Below are positions 1 through 25,100 of a stretch of 64,000 nucleotides of DNA, piece by piece; the stretch's first letter is position 1, and each line of letters begins with the position of its first letter. The stretch covers positions 1,116,001 to 1,180,000 of the forward strand of contig NZ_CP023690.1 of assembly GCF_008704795.1 (NCBI RefSeq), read 5' to 3'. Origin of the DNA: Streptomyces spectabilis. GTDB lineage: Bacteria; Actinomycetota; Actinomycetes; Streptomycetales; Streptomycetaceae. The translations under genes and the position numbers were made by a program. A model generated the notes under the pieces. That model had not been told where the DNA came from and searched no databases. It saw only the letters and a list, made by a program, of their open reading frames with translations.

Positions 1-3000
1 CGGCCCTGCGGTGCTCGGCCAGCGCGTCCAGGTAGGCGTTGGCCGCGCCGTAGGCGGACTGGGCGCCGCTGCCCCATACGCCGGAGATCGACGAGAACAG
101 CACGAACGCGTCCAGCGGCGTGTCGCCGAGCAGCTCGTGCAGGTGCCTGGCACCGACGGCCTTGGCCGCCAGCACGTCGGCGAACCCACCCAGGTCGGAC
201 GGGTCGAGGTCGGTGAGGAGGGCGGAGCGCTCGATGCCCGCCGCGTGCACGACCGCGTCGAGCGCCGGAACGCCCGCGAGGAGCGCCGCCACCGACTCCC
301 GGTCCGTCATGTCGCAGGCGGCGAACGTCACCCGCGCGCCCAACTCCACCAGCTCGGCTTCCAGTTCCGTGGCGCCCTCTGCCTCGGCGCCACGACGGGA
401 CGCCAACACCAGGTGCTCGGCCCCGCGCTCCGCCAGCCAGCGCGCCACGTGCCCGCCCAGGGCGCCGAGGCCGCCGGTGACGAGGACCGTGCCGCGCGGC
501 GTCCAGCCCGCCCCGGTCGCCCCGTCCAGCGGCGCGGGCACCAGCCTGCGGCCGAGGACCGCGTCGCCGCGCACGGCGACCTGGTCCTCACCGCTCCCGG
601 CGGCGAGCACCGAGGCCAGCAGGTCACCCGCCGGCTCGTCGCACACCTCCGGTACGTCGACGAGTCCGCCCCAGCGGGCGGGCTGCTCCAGAGCGGCCGC
701 CCGGCCCAGGCCCCACACCATCGACTGCTCGAACCCGGCCACGGCGTCGTTCGCGTCGGCCGCCACCGCGCCCGACGTCACGCACCACAGCGGCGCCGCG
801 ACACCGGCGGCACCGAGCGCCCGCAGCAGCCCGACCGTGGCCCCGACACCGGCGGGCACCACCGACGCGCCCGCGTCCGCGAGCCCGAGGAGCGAGACCA
901 CGCCGGTCACCGCGGGCACGTCGGCCAGCCGCTCCGCCCAGTCGACCGCCTCCGGGTCCACGCGCAGGATCTGCGCCTCGGCGCCGTTCCGGGTCAGCGC
1001 GTCGCGCAGCCACTCGGCCCGACCCTCGCCCTGTGGCGCCACGACCAGCCACGTGCCGCTCACCTTCTGGGAGTTGAGGGTGACCGGCCGCCACTCGACC
1101 CGGTACCGCCAGCCCTCCACGGCGGCGCGCCCCTGCTGCTCCCTGCGCCACGCGGAGAGGCGCGGCAGCACGGCACTCAACGGAGCGTCGGACGACACGT
1201 CCAGGGTGCGGGCGAGATCGGCGATGTCCCCGTCCTCTACGACGCCCCAGAACCGCGCCTCCCCCGGGGACAGCCGCTCGACGGCCGCGTCGGCAGGCAC
1301 GGCGTCCAGCCAGTAGCGCTCACGCTGGAAGGCGTACGTCGGCAGGTCCACGCGCCGCGCGCCCTGACCGGCGAAGAAGACCTCCCAGTCCACCCGGACA
1401 CCGCGCACGTGCAACTGCCCCGCAGCCGCCATGACGGCCACCGCTTCCGGACGGTCACCACGCAGCACCGGTACGAAGGCCGCATCGGGCGCGCACTCCC
1501 GCCCCAGCGCGGACAGCGTGCCGCCCGGCCCCACCTCGACGAACGCCCCTACGCCGTCACCCGCGAGCGTGCTCACGGCGTCGGCGAACCGTACCGACTC
1601 CCGTACGTGGCGCACCCAGTACTCAGGCTTCGCCAACTCCTCGGCCGTGGCCGACCGGCCCGTGAGCGTCGACACGATCGGGATCGCGGGCGGCCCGTAC
1701 GACACGTCCTCCAGCACGGCGCGGAAGTCGTCCAGCATGGGGTCCATCAGCGGCGAGTGGAAGGCGTGGCTCACCTTCAGCCCGGTGACCTTGCGGCCCG
1801 CCGCACGCCACCGCTCGCCCACCGCCTCCACATCAGCGGCGACACCCGAAACAACCACCGAGGAGGGGCCGTTCACCGCCGCGATACCTACGGCCTCCGG
1901 CAGATCCGCGACGACTTCGGCCTCCGTGGCCTGGATCGCGACCATCGCACCGCCCTGCGGCAGCGCCTGCATCAGCCCGGCACGCGCCGACACCACCTTC
2001 ACGGCGTCCGCCAGCGACCACACACCCGCCACATGCGCGGCGGCCAGCTCACCGATGGAGTGGCCTGCCAGTACGTCCGGGCGTACGCCCCACGACTCCA
2101 GGAGACGGAACAGCGCCACCTCGACCGCGAACAGCGCTGGCTGCGTCACCCCGGTCTCGTTCAGCGCGTCGGCGTCGTCGCCCCGTAAGATCTCACGGAC
2201 CCGCGGGTCGAACTCGGCGAGGACTTCGTCGAGCGCGTCGGCGAACACTGGGAATCGGTCGGCCAGTTCACGGCCCATGCCGAGGCGCTGCGACCCCTGG
2301 CCCGAGAACAGGAAACCCACTCGGCCGGGCTCATCGCCCACGCCGGTGACCGCCGTACCGGTCGTTCGGCCCTCGGCCACCGCCGTCAGGGCTGCCACCA
2401 GCTCGGAGCGGTCGGCGCCGACCACCACCGCACGGTGCTCCAGCAGCGCGCGCGAGGACACCAGCGAACGACCCACGTTCGCCACCGACAGATCCGAGGA
2501 CTCCGCCACGAACGACCGGAGCCGCGCGGCCTGCTCCCGCAGCGCCTCAGGGCCGCGCGCCGAGAGCACCCAAGGAACGAGCGCGCCGTCCGGCAGCGAC
2601 TCCGGTGCCTCCTCGCCGCTCTCCGCCTCGGGAGCCTGCTCGATGATGACGTGGGCGTTGGTGCCGCTCACGCCGAACGACGACACACCAGCCCGCCACG
2701 GCTGCTCCGTCTCCGGCCACGGCCGGGACTCCGTCAGCAGCTCCACCGCACCGGCGGACCAGTCCACGTGTGACGACGGCGCGTCCACGTGCAGCGTGCG
2801 CGGCAGCACACCGTGCCGCATCGCGAGGACCATCTTCATGACCCCCGCCACGCCGGCGGCGGCCTGGGTGTGACCGATGTTCGACTTCACCGAACCCAGC
2901 CACAACGGCCGGTCGGCGGGACGACCCTGCCCGTAGGTGGCAAGGAGCGCCTGGGCCTCGATCGGGTCACCGAGCTTCGTACCCGTGCCGTGCGCTTCGA

Positions 3001-3920
3001 CGGCGTCCACCTGTGCCGCGGAGAGCCGCGCGCCGGCGAGGGCCTGGCGGATCACGCGCTGCTGCGAGGGACCGTTCGGGGCGGTGAGACCGTTGGACGC
3101 GCCGTCCTGGTTCACCGCCGAACCCCGGATCACGGCGAGCACCTGGTGCCCGTTGCGCCGCGCGTCCGAGAGGCGTTCGAGGAGCAGCAGGCCGACGCCC
3201 TCGCCCCAGCCGGTGCCGTCCGCGCCGTCGGCGAAGGCCTTGACGCGGCCGTCCGCGGCCAGGCCCCGCTGACGGCTGAAGTCGATGAACACCCCGGGCG
3301 TGGACATCACGGTGACGCCGCCCGCCAGGGCGACCGGGCACTCGCCGTGCCGCAGCGCGTGGACGGCGAGGTGCAGGGCGACCAGGGACGACGAGCAGGC
3401 GGTGTCGATGGTCAGCGCGGGGCCCTCGAAGCCGAACGTGTAGGCGACGCGGCCGGAGAGGACGCTGGCCGCGTTGCCGGTGCCGAGGTAGCCCTCGAAG
3501 CCTTCCGGAGCGCCGTTCGCCATGCGGGCCAGGTAGTCCTGGCCGTTGGTGCCGACGAACACGCCCGACCGGCTGCCGCGCAGCGCGTGCGGGTCGATGC
3601 CCGCCCGCTCGAAGACCTCCCAGGAGGTCTCCAGGAGCAGCCGCTGCTGCGGGTCCATCGCCGCGGCCTCGCGCGGCGAGATCCCGAAGAAGCCGGGGTC
3701 GAAGTCCGGCGCGTCGTGGACGAAGGCGCCCTCGCGGGTGTAGCAGGTGCCCTGTCGGTCGGGGTCGTCGTCGAAGAGCGACTCCAGGTCCCAGCCGCGG
3801 TCGGTGGGGAACGCGGAGACGGCGTCCCCGCCGTCGACGAGGAGGCGCCACAGGTCCTCCGGCGACCGCACGCCGCCGGGGAACCGGCAGCTCATCCCGA
3901 CGATCGCGATCGGCTCGACC
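1..3920 (-). other. PKS module 10: KS-AT(malonyl)-KR(A-type), ACP not in window
   Basis: KS about 2660-3920 with the usual DTACSSS Cys motif near 3400. AT about 1330-2330; GHSIGE near 2065 and HAFHSPLM near 1760 indicate malonyl-CoA. KR from about 495 leftward has TGGLGALGG for NADPH and intact catalytic Ser and Tyr ([16 protein letters not shown]). It lacks the LDD motif and carries the W of A-type KRs. Expected outcome: an unreduced-alpha, beta-hydroxy two-carbon unit. Confidence 0.85.
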
Positions 3921-4015
3921 TCGCGCTCCTCGGCCTCGCGCAGCTTGCCGCGCACCTCCTGGAGGTCCACGGAGGCCCGCCGGAGGTAGTCGAGGTACTT
4001 CTCCTCGTTGGACAT
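1..4015 (-). CDS. Modular type I PKS, module 10 (KS-AT-KR...), C-terminus beyond window
   Basis: Fourth PKS protein of the assembly line; 1,338 codons are visible and the frame is open at base 1. ATG at 4015-4013 follows an AAGGG ribosome binding site, 31 bases after the stop of the preceding PKS gene. The N-terminus ([20 protein letters not shown]) is a coiled-coil docking segment that should accept the chain from the module 9 protein. Then come a KS (about residues 32-450), an AT (about 562-880, GHSIGE and HAFHSPLM, so malonyl-specific) and a KR starting near residue 1173. No DH lies between AT and KR. The last visible residues are LAEHRRA, inside the KR just after its catalytic Tyr motif. 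The ACP and anything further lie outside the window. The family assignment is certain; the total length is unknown. Confidence 0.96.
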   Translation of the reverse strand, partial: MSNEEKYLDYLRRASVDLQEVRGKLREAEEREVEPIAIVGMSCRFPGGVRSPEDLWRLLVDGGDAVSAFPTDRGWDLESLFDDDPDRQGTCYTREGAFVHDAPDFDPGFFGISPREAAAMDPQQRLLLETSWEVFERAGIDPHALRGSRSGVFVGTNGQDYLARMANGAPEGFEGYLGTGNAASVLSGRVAYTFGFEGPALTIDTACSSSLVALHLAVHALRHGECPVALAGGVTVMSTPGVFIDFSRQRGLAADGRVKAFADGADGTGWGEGVGLLLLERLSDARRNGHQVLAVIRGSAVNQDGASNGLTAPNGPSQQRVIRQALAGARLSAAQVDAVEAHGTGTKLGDPIEAQALLATYGQGRPADRPLWLGSVKSNIGHTQAAAGVAGVMKMVLAMRHGVLPRTLHVDAPSSHVDWSAGAVELLTESRPWPETEQPWRAGVSSFGVSGTNAHVIIEQAPEAESGEEAPESLPDGALVPWVLSARGPEALREQAARLRSFVAESSDLSVANVGRSLVSSRALLEHRAVVVGADRSELVAALTAVAEGRTTGTAVTGVGDEPGRVGFLFSGQGSQRLGMGRELADRFPVFADALDEVLAEFDPRVREILRGDDADALNETGVTQPALFAVEVALFRLLESWGVRPDVLAGHSIGELAAAHVAGVWSLADAVKVVSARAGLMQALPQGGAMVAIQATEAEVVADLPEAVGIAAVNGPSSVVVSGVAADVEAVGERWRAAGRKVTGLKVSHAFHSPLMDPMLDDFRAVLEDVSYGPPAIPIVSTLTGRSATAEELAKPEYWVRHVRESVRFADAVSTLAGDGVGAFVEVGPGGTLSALGRECAPDAAFVPVLRGDRPEAVAVMAAAGQLHVRGVRVDWEVFFAGQGARRVDLPTYAFQRERYWLDAVPADAAVERLSPGEARFWGVVEDGDIADLARTLDVSSDAPLSAVLPRLSAWRREQQGRAAVEGWRYRVEWRPVTLNSQKVSGTWLVVAPQGEGRAEWLRDALTRNGAEAQILRVDPEAVDWAERLADVPAVTGVVSLLGLADAGASVVPAGVGATVGLLRALGAAGVAAPLWCVTSGAVAADANDAVAGFEQSMVWGLGRAAALEQPARWGGLVDVPEVCDEPAGDLLASVLAAGSGEDQVAVRGDAVLGRRLVPAPLDGATGAGWTPRGTVLVTGGLGALGGHVARWLAERGAEHLVLASRRGAEAEGATELEAELVELGARVTFAACDMTDRESVAALLAGVPALDAVVHAAGIERSALLTDLDPSDLGGFADVLAAKAVGARHLHELLGDTPLDAFVLFSSISGVWGSGAQSAYGAANAYLDALAEHRRA

Positions 4016-4046
4016 GTGTTCGGACCCTTCAGGTGTGTTCATCAGC

Positions 4047-16135
<12,089 letters not shown>

Positions 16136-16148
<13 letters not shown>

Positions 16149-19078
16149 CAGGTCACACCCGACCTGATCCCCGCCCGCACCGCCAGCTCCACAAACGCCG
16201 AACCCGGCAACACCACCGAACCCAAAACCTCATGATCAGCCAGCCACGGATGCGACTGAACCGACAACCGGCCCGTCAGCAACACACCATCCGTACCCGC
16301 CAAAGCAACGCTCGCACCCAACAGCGGATGCTCCGCAACACCCAGCCCAGCCGCCGACACATCACCCACCAACGGCACCACATCCAGCCAGAACCGCTCA
16401 CGCTGAAACGCATACGTCGGCAACTCCACCCGACGCACGCCCTGACCAGCGAAGAAGGCTTCCCAGTCCACCCGTACGCCCCGCGTGCACAGCTGCGCAA
16501 CTGCGGCTACCAGCGCGGGCTCCTCAGGCCGATCACCGCGCAGCACCGGCACGAACCCGGCGTCGGGCGCCGACTCCTGGCCGAGCGCCGACAGCGTCCC
16601 GCCCGGACCCACCTCCACGAACGTGGCCACACCTTCAGCCATGAGCGTGCCCACCGCATCGGCGAACCGTACCGACTCCCGCACATGCCGCACCCAGTAC
16701 TCGGGCGACGCCAACTCCTCGGCACTCGTCACCCGACCCGTCAACGTCGACACGATCGGGATCGCGGGCGACCCGTACGACACCTCCTCCAGCACGCGGC
16801 GGAAGTCGTCCAGCATCGGGTCCATCAGCGGCGAGTGGAAGGCGTGGCTCACCTTCAGCTTGGTGACCTTGCGGCCCGCCTCACGCCACCGCTCCCCGAA
16901 CGCCTCCGCATCAGCAGCAACACCCGAAACAACAACCGCAGACGGCCCGTTCACCGCCGCGATGCCCACCGTGCCCGGCAGATCCGAAGCGACCTCCGCC
17001 TCGCTCCCCTGAATCGCCACCATCGCACCGCCCGCAGGCAGCGCCTGCATCAGCCCGGCACGCGCCGACACCACCTTCACCGCATCCGCCAGCGACCACA
17101 CACCCGCCACATGCGCGGCAGCTAACTCGCCGATCGAGTGTCCCGCCAGTAGGTCGGGGCGGATGCCCCACGACTCCAGGAGGCGGAACAGCGCGACCTC
17201 CACCGCGAACAGCGCGGGCTGCGTCACCCCCGTCTCATTCAGCGCATCGGCATCCTCACCGAACAACACCTCACGCACGCCAGGGTCGAACTCACCCAGC
17301 GTCTCGTCCAGCGCGTCGGCGAACACCGGGAAACGGGAGGCCAGTTCACGGCCCATGCCAAGCCGCTGCGACCCCTGACCCGAGAACAAGAAGCCCAACA
17401 GCCCGGCGACGGCAGAACCCGCATGGACAGCCGCTGACTGCCTGCCCTCGGCTACCGCGGTCAGACCGTCGAGGAGCGCCGCGCGGTCATCGCCCATCAC
17501 GACGGCTTTGTGGTCGAAGGCCGCCCTCGTCGTAGCCAGCGAGTAGCCGACGTCCGCAGGGTCAAGGCCCATCGCACCCGAGAGGAGCCGCTCGGCCTGT
17601 TCCCGCAGGGCGTCCGCGTTCCGGGCCGACAGCACCCACGGCATCACACCGCGGACCGGCACGGACGCCGCCGCAGGAGTGGGCTCTTCCGCCTCCGGGG
17701 CCTGCTCGATGATGGTGTGGGCGTTGGTACCACTCACACCGAACGACGACACACCCGCCCGCCGCACACGCCCGGTCTCCGGCCACGGCCGAGACTCCGT
17801 CAACAACTCCACCGCACCGGCCGACCAGTCCACGTGCGTCGACGGCTCGTCCACGTGCAGCGTGCGCGGCAGCACACCGTGCCGCATCGCCATCACCATC
17901 TTGATGACACCGGCGACACCGGCGGCGGCCTGCGTATGACCGATGTTCGACTTCACCGACCCCAGCCACAACGGCCGATCACCCGGCCGGTCCTGCCCGT
18001 ACGCGGCAAGCAACGCCTGCGCCTCGATCGGATCACCCAGCGTCGTACCCGTACCGTGTGCTTCCACCACATCCACATCGGACGCGGTCAGACCCCCACT
18101 CGCCAGGGCCTGGCGAATCACCCGCTGCTGCGAGGGACCGTTCGGCGCCGTCAGACCATTGGACGCACCATCCTGATTCACCGCGGACCCACGTACGACA
18201 GCCAACACCTGATGGCCATTGCGCTGCGCGTCGGAAAGGCGCTCCACCAGCAGCATGCCGACGCCCTCACCCCAACCCGTGCCATCAGCACCATCGGAGA
18301 ACGCCTTGCACCGGCCATCGGGGGCCAGCCCCCGCTGACGGCTGAACTCGATGAACGCGCCCGGAGTCGACATCACCGTCACGCCACCCGCCAACGCCAG
18401 CTCGCACTCGCCCGACCGCAGCGCCTGTACCGCCAAGTGCAGCGCCACCAGCGACGACGAACACGCCGTGTCCACCGTCACCGCAGGACCTTCGAAGCCG
18501 AACGTGTACGACAGACGGCCGGAGATGACACTCGCCGATATGCCGGTGCCCGCGTACCCCTCGACGGCCTCCTGGGCGGCCATCAACAAGGCCGCGTAGT
18601 CCTGGCCGTTCGTACCGACGAACACACCCGACCGACTGCCGCGCAGCGCGTTCGGGTCGATGCCCGCCCGCTCGAACACCTCCCACGAGGTCTCCAGGAG
18701 CAGCCGCTGCTGCGGGTCCATCGCCAACGCCTCACGCGGCGAGATCCCGAAGAAGTCCGCGTCGAACTTCATCGCGTCGTGCAGGAATCCGCCCTCACGG
18801 GCGTAGGTGGTGCCCGAGCGGTCAGGGTCCGCGTCGTACAGCGACGCCGCGTCCCAGCCCCGGTCCACCGGGAACCCGGACACCGCGTCCGTACCGGACT
18901 CGACGAGCCGCCACAGGTCGTCCGGCGACTCGACACCGCCGGGGAAGCGGCAACTCATGCCGACGATCGCGATCGGCTCGCTGTCCTTCTCCTCGACTTC
19001 GCGGAGCCGTTGCTTGGTCTGCCTCAGGTCCGCGGTCAGGCGCTTCAGGTAGTCGAGGACCTTGTCGTCGGTCGACAT
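16136..19078 (-). CDS. Modular type I PKS, upstream part of a frameshifted gene: module 7 KS-AT and N-terminus of DH
   Basis: ATG at 19078-19076, with AAAGGGG upstream, opens an N-terminal docking coiled coil ([20 protein letters not shown]). KS (about 32-450), malonyl AT (about 560-880) and the first half of a DH follow. After FVELAVRAG the frame reads [10 protein letters not shown] and stops at 16,136. Three sibling DHs in this cluster continue instead with [14 protein letters not shown], which is exactly what the other frame encodes from here on. The break is therefore a one-base loss, not a natural C-terminus. As read, this 980-residue product would lack KR and ACP. The stop of gene B lies 92 bases upstream. 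Confidence 0.93.
16169..16172 (-). other. Frameshift site: C5 to C4 homopolymer shortening inside the module 7 DH
   Basis: On the plus strand the bases read GATCCCCGCCCGCAC here. The near-identical sibling tract at about 31,445-31,465 reads GATCCCCCGCCCGCAC, with one more C. Restoring that C joins the two open frames with no other change. Confidence 0.9.
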
Positions 19079-19170
19079 GTGCTTGCTACCCCTTTATGGG
19101 TGAGAGTCCGTACCCGTTTTGGTGAGGGTCCGTGCCGGATGTTCTTGCTGACAGCCCGAGAACCGGCTGG

Positions 19171-22100
19171 TCAGGACTTTCCGAGTTCCTCGTCGATGAT
19201 GTCGAAGACGTCATCGAGGGTTGCCGCGCTGAGGTCGTCCGCCGCGGCCTCGGGCTCCTTGTCGTCCCAGGTGGACAGGAGCGACCGGAGCCGCAGCCGG
19301 ATGTCGCCGGCCAGCTCGTCGTGCGGGTCGAGCTTGGAGATGGTGACCGACAGTTTGTTCAGCTCGCTGAGCACACCGGCGGCGGGTGTGCCGCCGTCGG
19401 CGAGCACCGTCGTGCGCAGGTGGGCCGCGAGTGCCGCCGGGTTCGGGTGGTCGAACACCAGGGTGGCGGGCAGCCGCGACTCGACCTCGGCGTCGAGCCT
19501 GTTGCGGAGCTCCACGCCGGTCAGCGAGTCGAAGCCGAGTTCCTTGAACGCGCGGTCCGCCTCGACGGCGTCCGGTCCCGCGAAGCCGAGCACGGCCGCG
19601 GTGTGGGTGCGCACGAGGTGCACGAGGGCCCGGTCCTGCTCCGCCTCGGTGAGACCCGCGAGCCGCTGGGCGAGCGGGACCGTGCCGGAGCCGCCGCCGG
19701 AGCGCGCGGTCCTGCGCGCGGGGGTGGGAACGAGACCGCGCAGCATCGGCCGCACCTGCTCCGGGCGGGCCCGGAGCGCGGCCAGGTCGATCGCGGCGGG
19801 CACCGCGGTCGCGGCGCCGGTCGCGCGCGCCGCGTCGAAGAGTGCCATGCCGTCCTCGGAGGTCAGCGGGGCCAGGCCGCCCCTCGCCATGCGCTGCACG
19901 TCGGCTTCGTCGAGGTGTCCCGTGATGCCGCTGGCCTCGGCCCACAGGCCCCAGGCGAGCGAGGTCGCGGGCAGTCCGGCGGCCCGGCGGTGCTGGGCGA
20001 GCGCGTCGAGGTACGCGTTGGCGGCCGCGTAGTTGCCCTGGCCGGGGCTGCCGAACACACCGGCGACGGCCGAGAACAGGACGAACGCCGTGAGGTCCGT
20101 ACCGAGCGTCAGTTCGTGCAGGTGGCGCGCGGCGTCGGCCTTGGGGCCGAGCACCCTGTCGACGTGCTCCGGGGTCAGGGACTCGATCACGCCGTCGTCC
20201 AGTACGCCCGCCGTGTGCACGACGGCGGTCACGGGGTGCTCGGCCAGGAGCGCGGCGACCTCGGCGCGCTCGCTCACGTCGCAGGCCACGACCGTGACCC
20301 GCGCGCCCAGTTCCTCCAGTTCCGCGCGCAGTTGCTGCGCGCCGGGCGTGGCCGGGCCGCGCCTGCCGGTCAGTACCAGGTTCCGCACTCCGTGGCGGGT
20401 GACGAGGTGCCGTGCGGTCACGCCGCCGAGCACTCCGAGGCCACCGGTGATCAGCACCGTGCTGTCGGGGGCGAACGCCTCCGGCTCGGGCGCCTCGGCC
20501 GGCACGGCGAGCCGGGCGAGCCTGGCCACCGAGGCGGTGCCGTTCCTGACCGCGATCTGCGGTTCCCCGGTCGCCACCGCGGCGGGCAGCCTGGACAGGG
20601 ACTTCTCGTGTCCGTCCACGTCGACGAGGACGAAGCGCGCCGGGTGTTCCGACTGTGCTGCCCGCACCAGGCCCCACACGGGAGCGCGCACCAGGTCCGG
20701 TACGTCCTCGTCCGCTCCGGCCGCGATCGCGCCGCTGGTCAGCAGCACGAGCCGGGACTCGGTGAACCTGTCGTCAGCGAGCCACCGCTGGAGCAGGCCG
20801 AGGGTGCGGCTCGTCGCCTCGCGGGAGTTCGCCGCGCCCTCCCCCGGCGTCACGGCCACGCACCGGGGCACGGGCATCCCGGCGTCGACTGCGGCGCGGA
20901 GCGCCGCCAGGTCGCCGTGCTCGTCGACGGGTTCGCCCGCCGCGGTGAGCGCGTGGGCGAGGCCCGCGGTGTCGTCGCCGAGCACGGCCCAGGTGCCGGG
21001 CTCGGGCGCGGCGTCCGGCGTGGGAACCCACTTCACCTCGAACAGCGAGTCGCGGTGGGCGGAGCGCGCGAGGTTGAGCTGGTCGGCCGAGAGGGGCCGC
21101 AGGCTCAGCTCGTCGACGGCGGCGACGGGCTGGCCGGTGCCGTCGGTGACGAGCACTGCCACAGCGTCCACGCCGACCGGCGTCAGACGGACCCGCAGCG
21201 TGGTCGCGCCGGTCGCGAGGAGTCGTACTCCGGCCCACGAGAACGGGAGCCCGGGTGCGCTCACCCCGAGGCCGATCGCGTGCAGGGCGCCGTCCAGGAG
21301 GGCCGGGTGCAGGCCGTAGCCGTCGTCGGCGAGGCCGTCGTCCAGCGCCACCTCGGCGAACACCTCGTCGCCCTTGCGCCAGGCGGCGCGCAGACCCTGG
21401 AAGGCGGGGCCGTGGTCGAGGCCCGAGGAGGCGGCGACGGTGACGTAGTGGTCGTCGAGGTCGACCGGTTCGGCCTCGGCGGGCGGCCAGGCGACGAGGT
21501 CGTCGGTGACGGGTTCCGCCCCGGCGGCGAGCGCGCCGGTGGCGTGCCGGGTCCACTCCCCGCCTCCGTCGCCCCGGGAGTCCACGGTGAACGCCCGCCT
21601 GCCCGACGCGTCCGGCCCGTCGAGGCTGAGCCGCACCTGGACGCCGTCCCGCTCGGGCAGCACCAGGGGCGTTTCGAGGACCAGGTCGTCGAGGGACGCG
21701 CAGCCGACGTGGTCTCCGGCGCGCAGCACGAGGTCCGCGTAGGCCGCGCCGGGAAGCAGCGCGGCGCCCAGGACGCGGTAGTCGGTGAGCCACGGGTGGG
21801 TGCGCAGGGACAGCCTGCCGCTGAAGACGAGGCCCTCGGAGTCCGCGAGTTCGGTGACGGCCACGAGCACGGGGTGGTCCACGCGTCCCAGGCCGGCCGA
21901 GGTCACGTCGCCCGTAGCGGCGTACGACGTGGTGGGCCAGTGGCGCTCGCGTTGGAACGCGTACGTGGGCAGGTCCACGCGCCGTGCGTCGGGCAGGTCC
22001 CACTCCACCCGGCCGCCGCGTACGAACAGGCCTGCGGCCGAGGTCAGCAGCCGTGCCCGGCCGCCGTCGCCCCGCCGCAGCGAGCCGGCCACCACGCCGC

Positions 22101-25100
22101 CGGAGCCGACCAGTTCGCCGAGTCCCGCCGCCAGCACCGGGTGCGGGCTCGCCTCGACGAAGGTCTTGAAGCCCTCGGCCACCAGGGCGGACACGGAGTC
22201 CGCGAACTCCACCGGCTGCCTCAGGCTCCGGTACCAGTACGCGGCGTCCAGCTCACGGGTGTCCAGCCAGCCCCCGGTGAGCGGCGAGAAGTACGGGACG
22301 TCGCCGGAGCGCGGCACCACGTCCGCGAGCCCTTCGAGGAGTTCCGCCTCGACCCGCTCGACGTGGTGGGAGTGCGGGGCGTAGTCCGCCTGGACCCGCC
22401 GCGTCCACACGCCGTTCTCGGCGCAGACCTCCACCAGTTCGTCGAGTGCGGCGACGTCACCGGACACGACCACTGCGGCGGGGCCGTTCACGACGCCGAC
22501 CGCGAGCTGCCCTGCCCAGGGCGCGATGAGTTCCCGTACGGCGTCCACGCCGAGCGCGACGGACACCATACCGCCGTGTCCGGCGAGGGCGGTCAGCGCC
22601 TTGCTCCGCACGACGGCCAGGCGTGCCGCGTCCTCCAGGGACAGGGCGCCCGCGACGCACGCCGCCGCGATCTCGCCCTGCGAGTGCCCGAGGACGGCGC
22701 TCGGCTCGACGCCCCACGACCGCCAGGTGGCGGCCAGCGACACCATCACCGCGAACAGGGCGGGCTGCACGACGTCCAGCCGCTCCATCAGCTCGGGGTC
22801 CCGGATCGCGGCGAGGAGCGTCCAGTCGACGTGCTCTTCCAGCGCCCGCGCGCATTCCTGCATCCGCGCGCGGAACACCGGCGAGGACTCCAGGAGTTCC
22901 AGCGCCATGCCGACCCACTGCGAGCCGTGGCCGGGGAACACGAACACCACGTCGGAACCGAGGTCTTCCGCCGCGCCGGTCACGACGTTCGGCGCCTCAC
23001 GGCCATCCGCAAGCGCGGTGAGCCCGGAGAGGAACTCCTCCCGGTCCAGGCCCACCAGCACGGCCCGGTGGTCGAACGTGGACCGGGACCGCAACGAGTG
23101 CGCGACGTCGGCGACCGAAACGTCCGCCTCGCGCTCGAGCCGCTCCCGGAGCCTCGCGGCCTGCGCCCGCAGCGCCTCGCCGGACCGCGCCGACAGCACC
23201 CACGGCACGACGCCAGGCTCCACCGGTACGGCCTCGACGGGCGCCGCCTCGGGGGCCTGCTCGATGACGGCGTGCGCGTTCGTCCCGCTGAACCCGAACG
23301 ACGACACACCCGCCCGCCACGGCCGGTCCACCACAGGCCACTCACGCTCACCCGTAAGCAACTCGACCGCTCCGGCGGACCAGTCCACATGCGACGAGGG
23401 CTCGTCCGCGTGCAGCGTGCGCGGCAGCACACCGTGCCGCATCGCCATCACCATCTTGATCACACCCGCTACACCGGCCGCAGCCTGCGTATGACCGATG
23501 TTCGACTTCACCGAACCCAGCCGTAGGGGCCGATCGGCGGGACGGTCCTGCCCGTACGTAGCCAGGAGTGCCTGGGCCTCGATCGGGTCACCCAGCTTGG
23601 TGCCGGTGCCGTGCGCCTCCACCGCGTCCACATCGGACGGCTTGAGGCCCGCACTGGCCAGGGCCTGACGGATCACCCGCTGCTGCGAGGGGCCATTCGG
23701 CGCCGTCAGACCATTGGACGCACCATCCTGATTCACCGCCGAACCCCGTACGACAGCCAGCACTTGGTGACCATTGCGCTGGGCATCGGAGAGGCGCTCC
23801 ACGACCAGCATGCCGACGCCCTCACCCCAGCCGGTGCCGTCGGCGCCGTCGGAGAACGCCTTGCACCGGCCGTCGGTGGAAAGCCCCCGCTGACGGCTGA
23901 ACTCGATGAACGCGCCCGGAGTCGACATCACCGTCACGCCACCCGCCAACGCCAGCTCGCACTCGCCCGAACGCAGCGCCTGCACCGCCAGATGCAGCGC
24001 CACCAGCGACGACGAACACGCCGTGTCCACCGTCACCGCAGGACCCTCGAAGCCGAACGTGTACGACAGACGACCGGACATGACGCTCGCCGCACTGCCC
24101 GTCGCCACGTGTCCGCCCACGTCCTCGGCGGCGCCGTCGAGGACCAGGCCGTAGTCCTGGACGTTCGAGCCGACGAACACGCCCACCCGCTCGCCGCGGA
24201 CCGTGTTCGGGTCGATGCCCGCCCGCTCGATGACCTCCCAGGAGGTCTCCAGGAGCAGCCGCTGCTGCGGGTCCATCGCCAACGCCTCGCGCGGCGAGAT
24301 CCCGAAGAAGCCCGCGTCGAACTCGGCCACGCGGTCGAGGAAGGCGCCTCTGCGGGAGTACGACGTACCCACGCTTTCGGGGTCCGGGTCGTACAGCGCC
24401 TCCAGGTCCCAGCCACGGTCGCTCGGGAACTCCGACACCGCGTCGCCGCCCGCCAGGAGTACGTCCCACAGGTCTTCCGGGCTCGTCACGCCGCCGGGGA
24501 ACCGGCACGCCATCGACACGATCGCGATCGGCTCGTCGCTCGCACCCGCCATGGCGGTGTTCGCCGCCGGGAGCGGGCCGCCGTGCGGCTCCAGGACCTC
24601 CGTCAGGAGGTGCTCGGCCAGCGTCGCGGGGCTGGGGTAGTCGAAGACGACGGTCGCGGGCAGGGTCAGGCCGGACGCGGCCGTCAGCCGGTTGCGCAGC
24701 TCCACCGCGGTCAGCGAGTCGAAGCCCAGCTCGCGGAACGCCCGGTCGGGGTCGACCGCGCCGGCCGAGGCGTGCCCCAGGACGGCGGCGGCCTGCTCCA
24801 CGACGAGGCCGCGCATCAGCTCCCACCGCTTCACCGAGTCCAGAGCGGTGAGACGGCGCCGCAGCTCCGCCCCCTCCGCGTCCGGCTCCTCGGAGCCTTC
24901 GGGCGCGGCGGCCCCGTCCGTGACCGCGGCCTGCGCCTCGGCCAGGTCGGCGAGCAGCGGGCTGGGCCTGCCGATCGTGAACGCCGGGGCGAACCGCTCC
25001 CAGTCGACGTTCGCCACGACCGTGCTCGCCCTGTCACCGCCGACCGCGTCGGCGATGGCGCCCACCGCGAGTTCGGGCGGCAGAGCCAGGAGCCCGCGCC

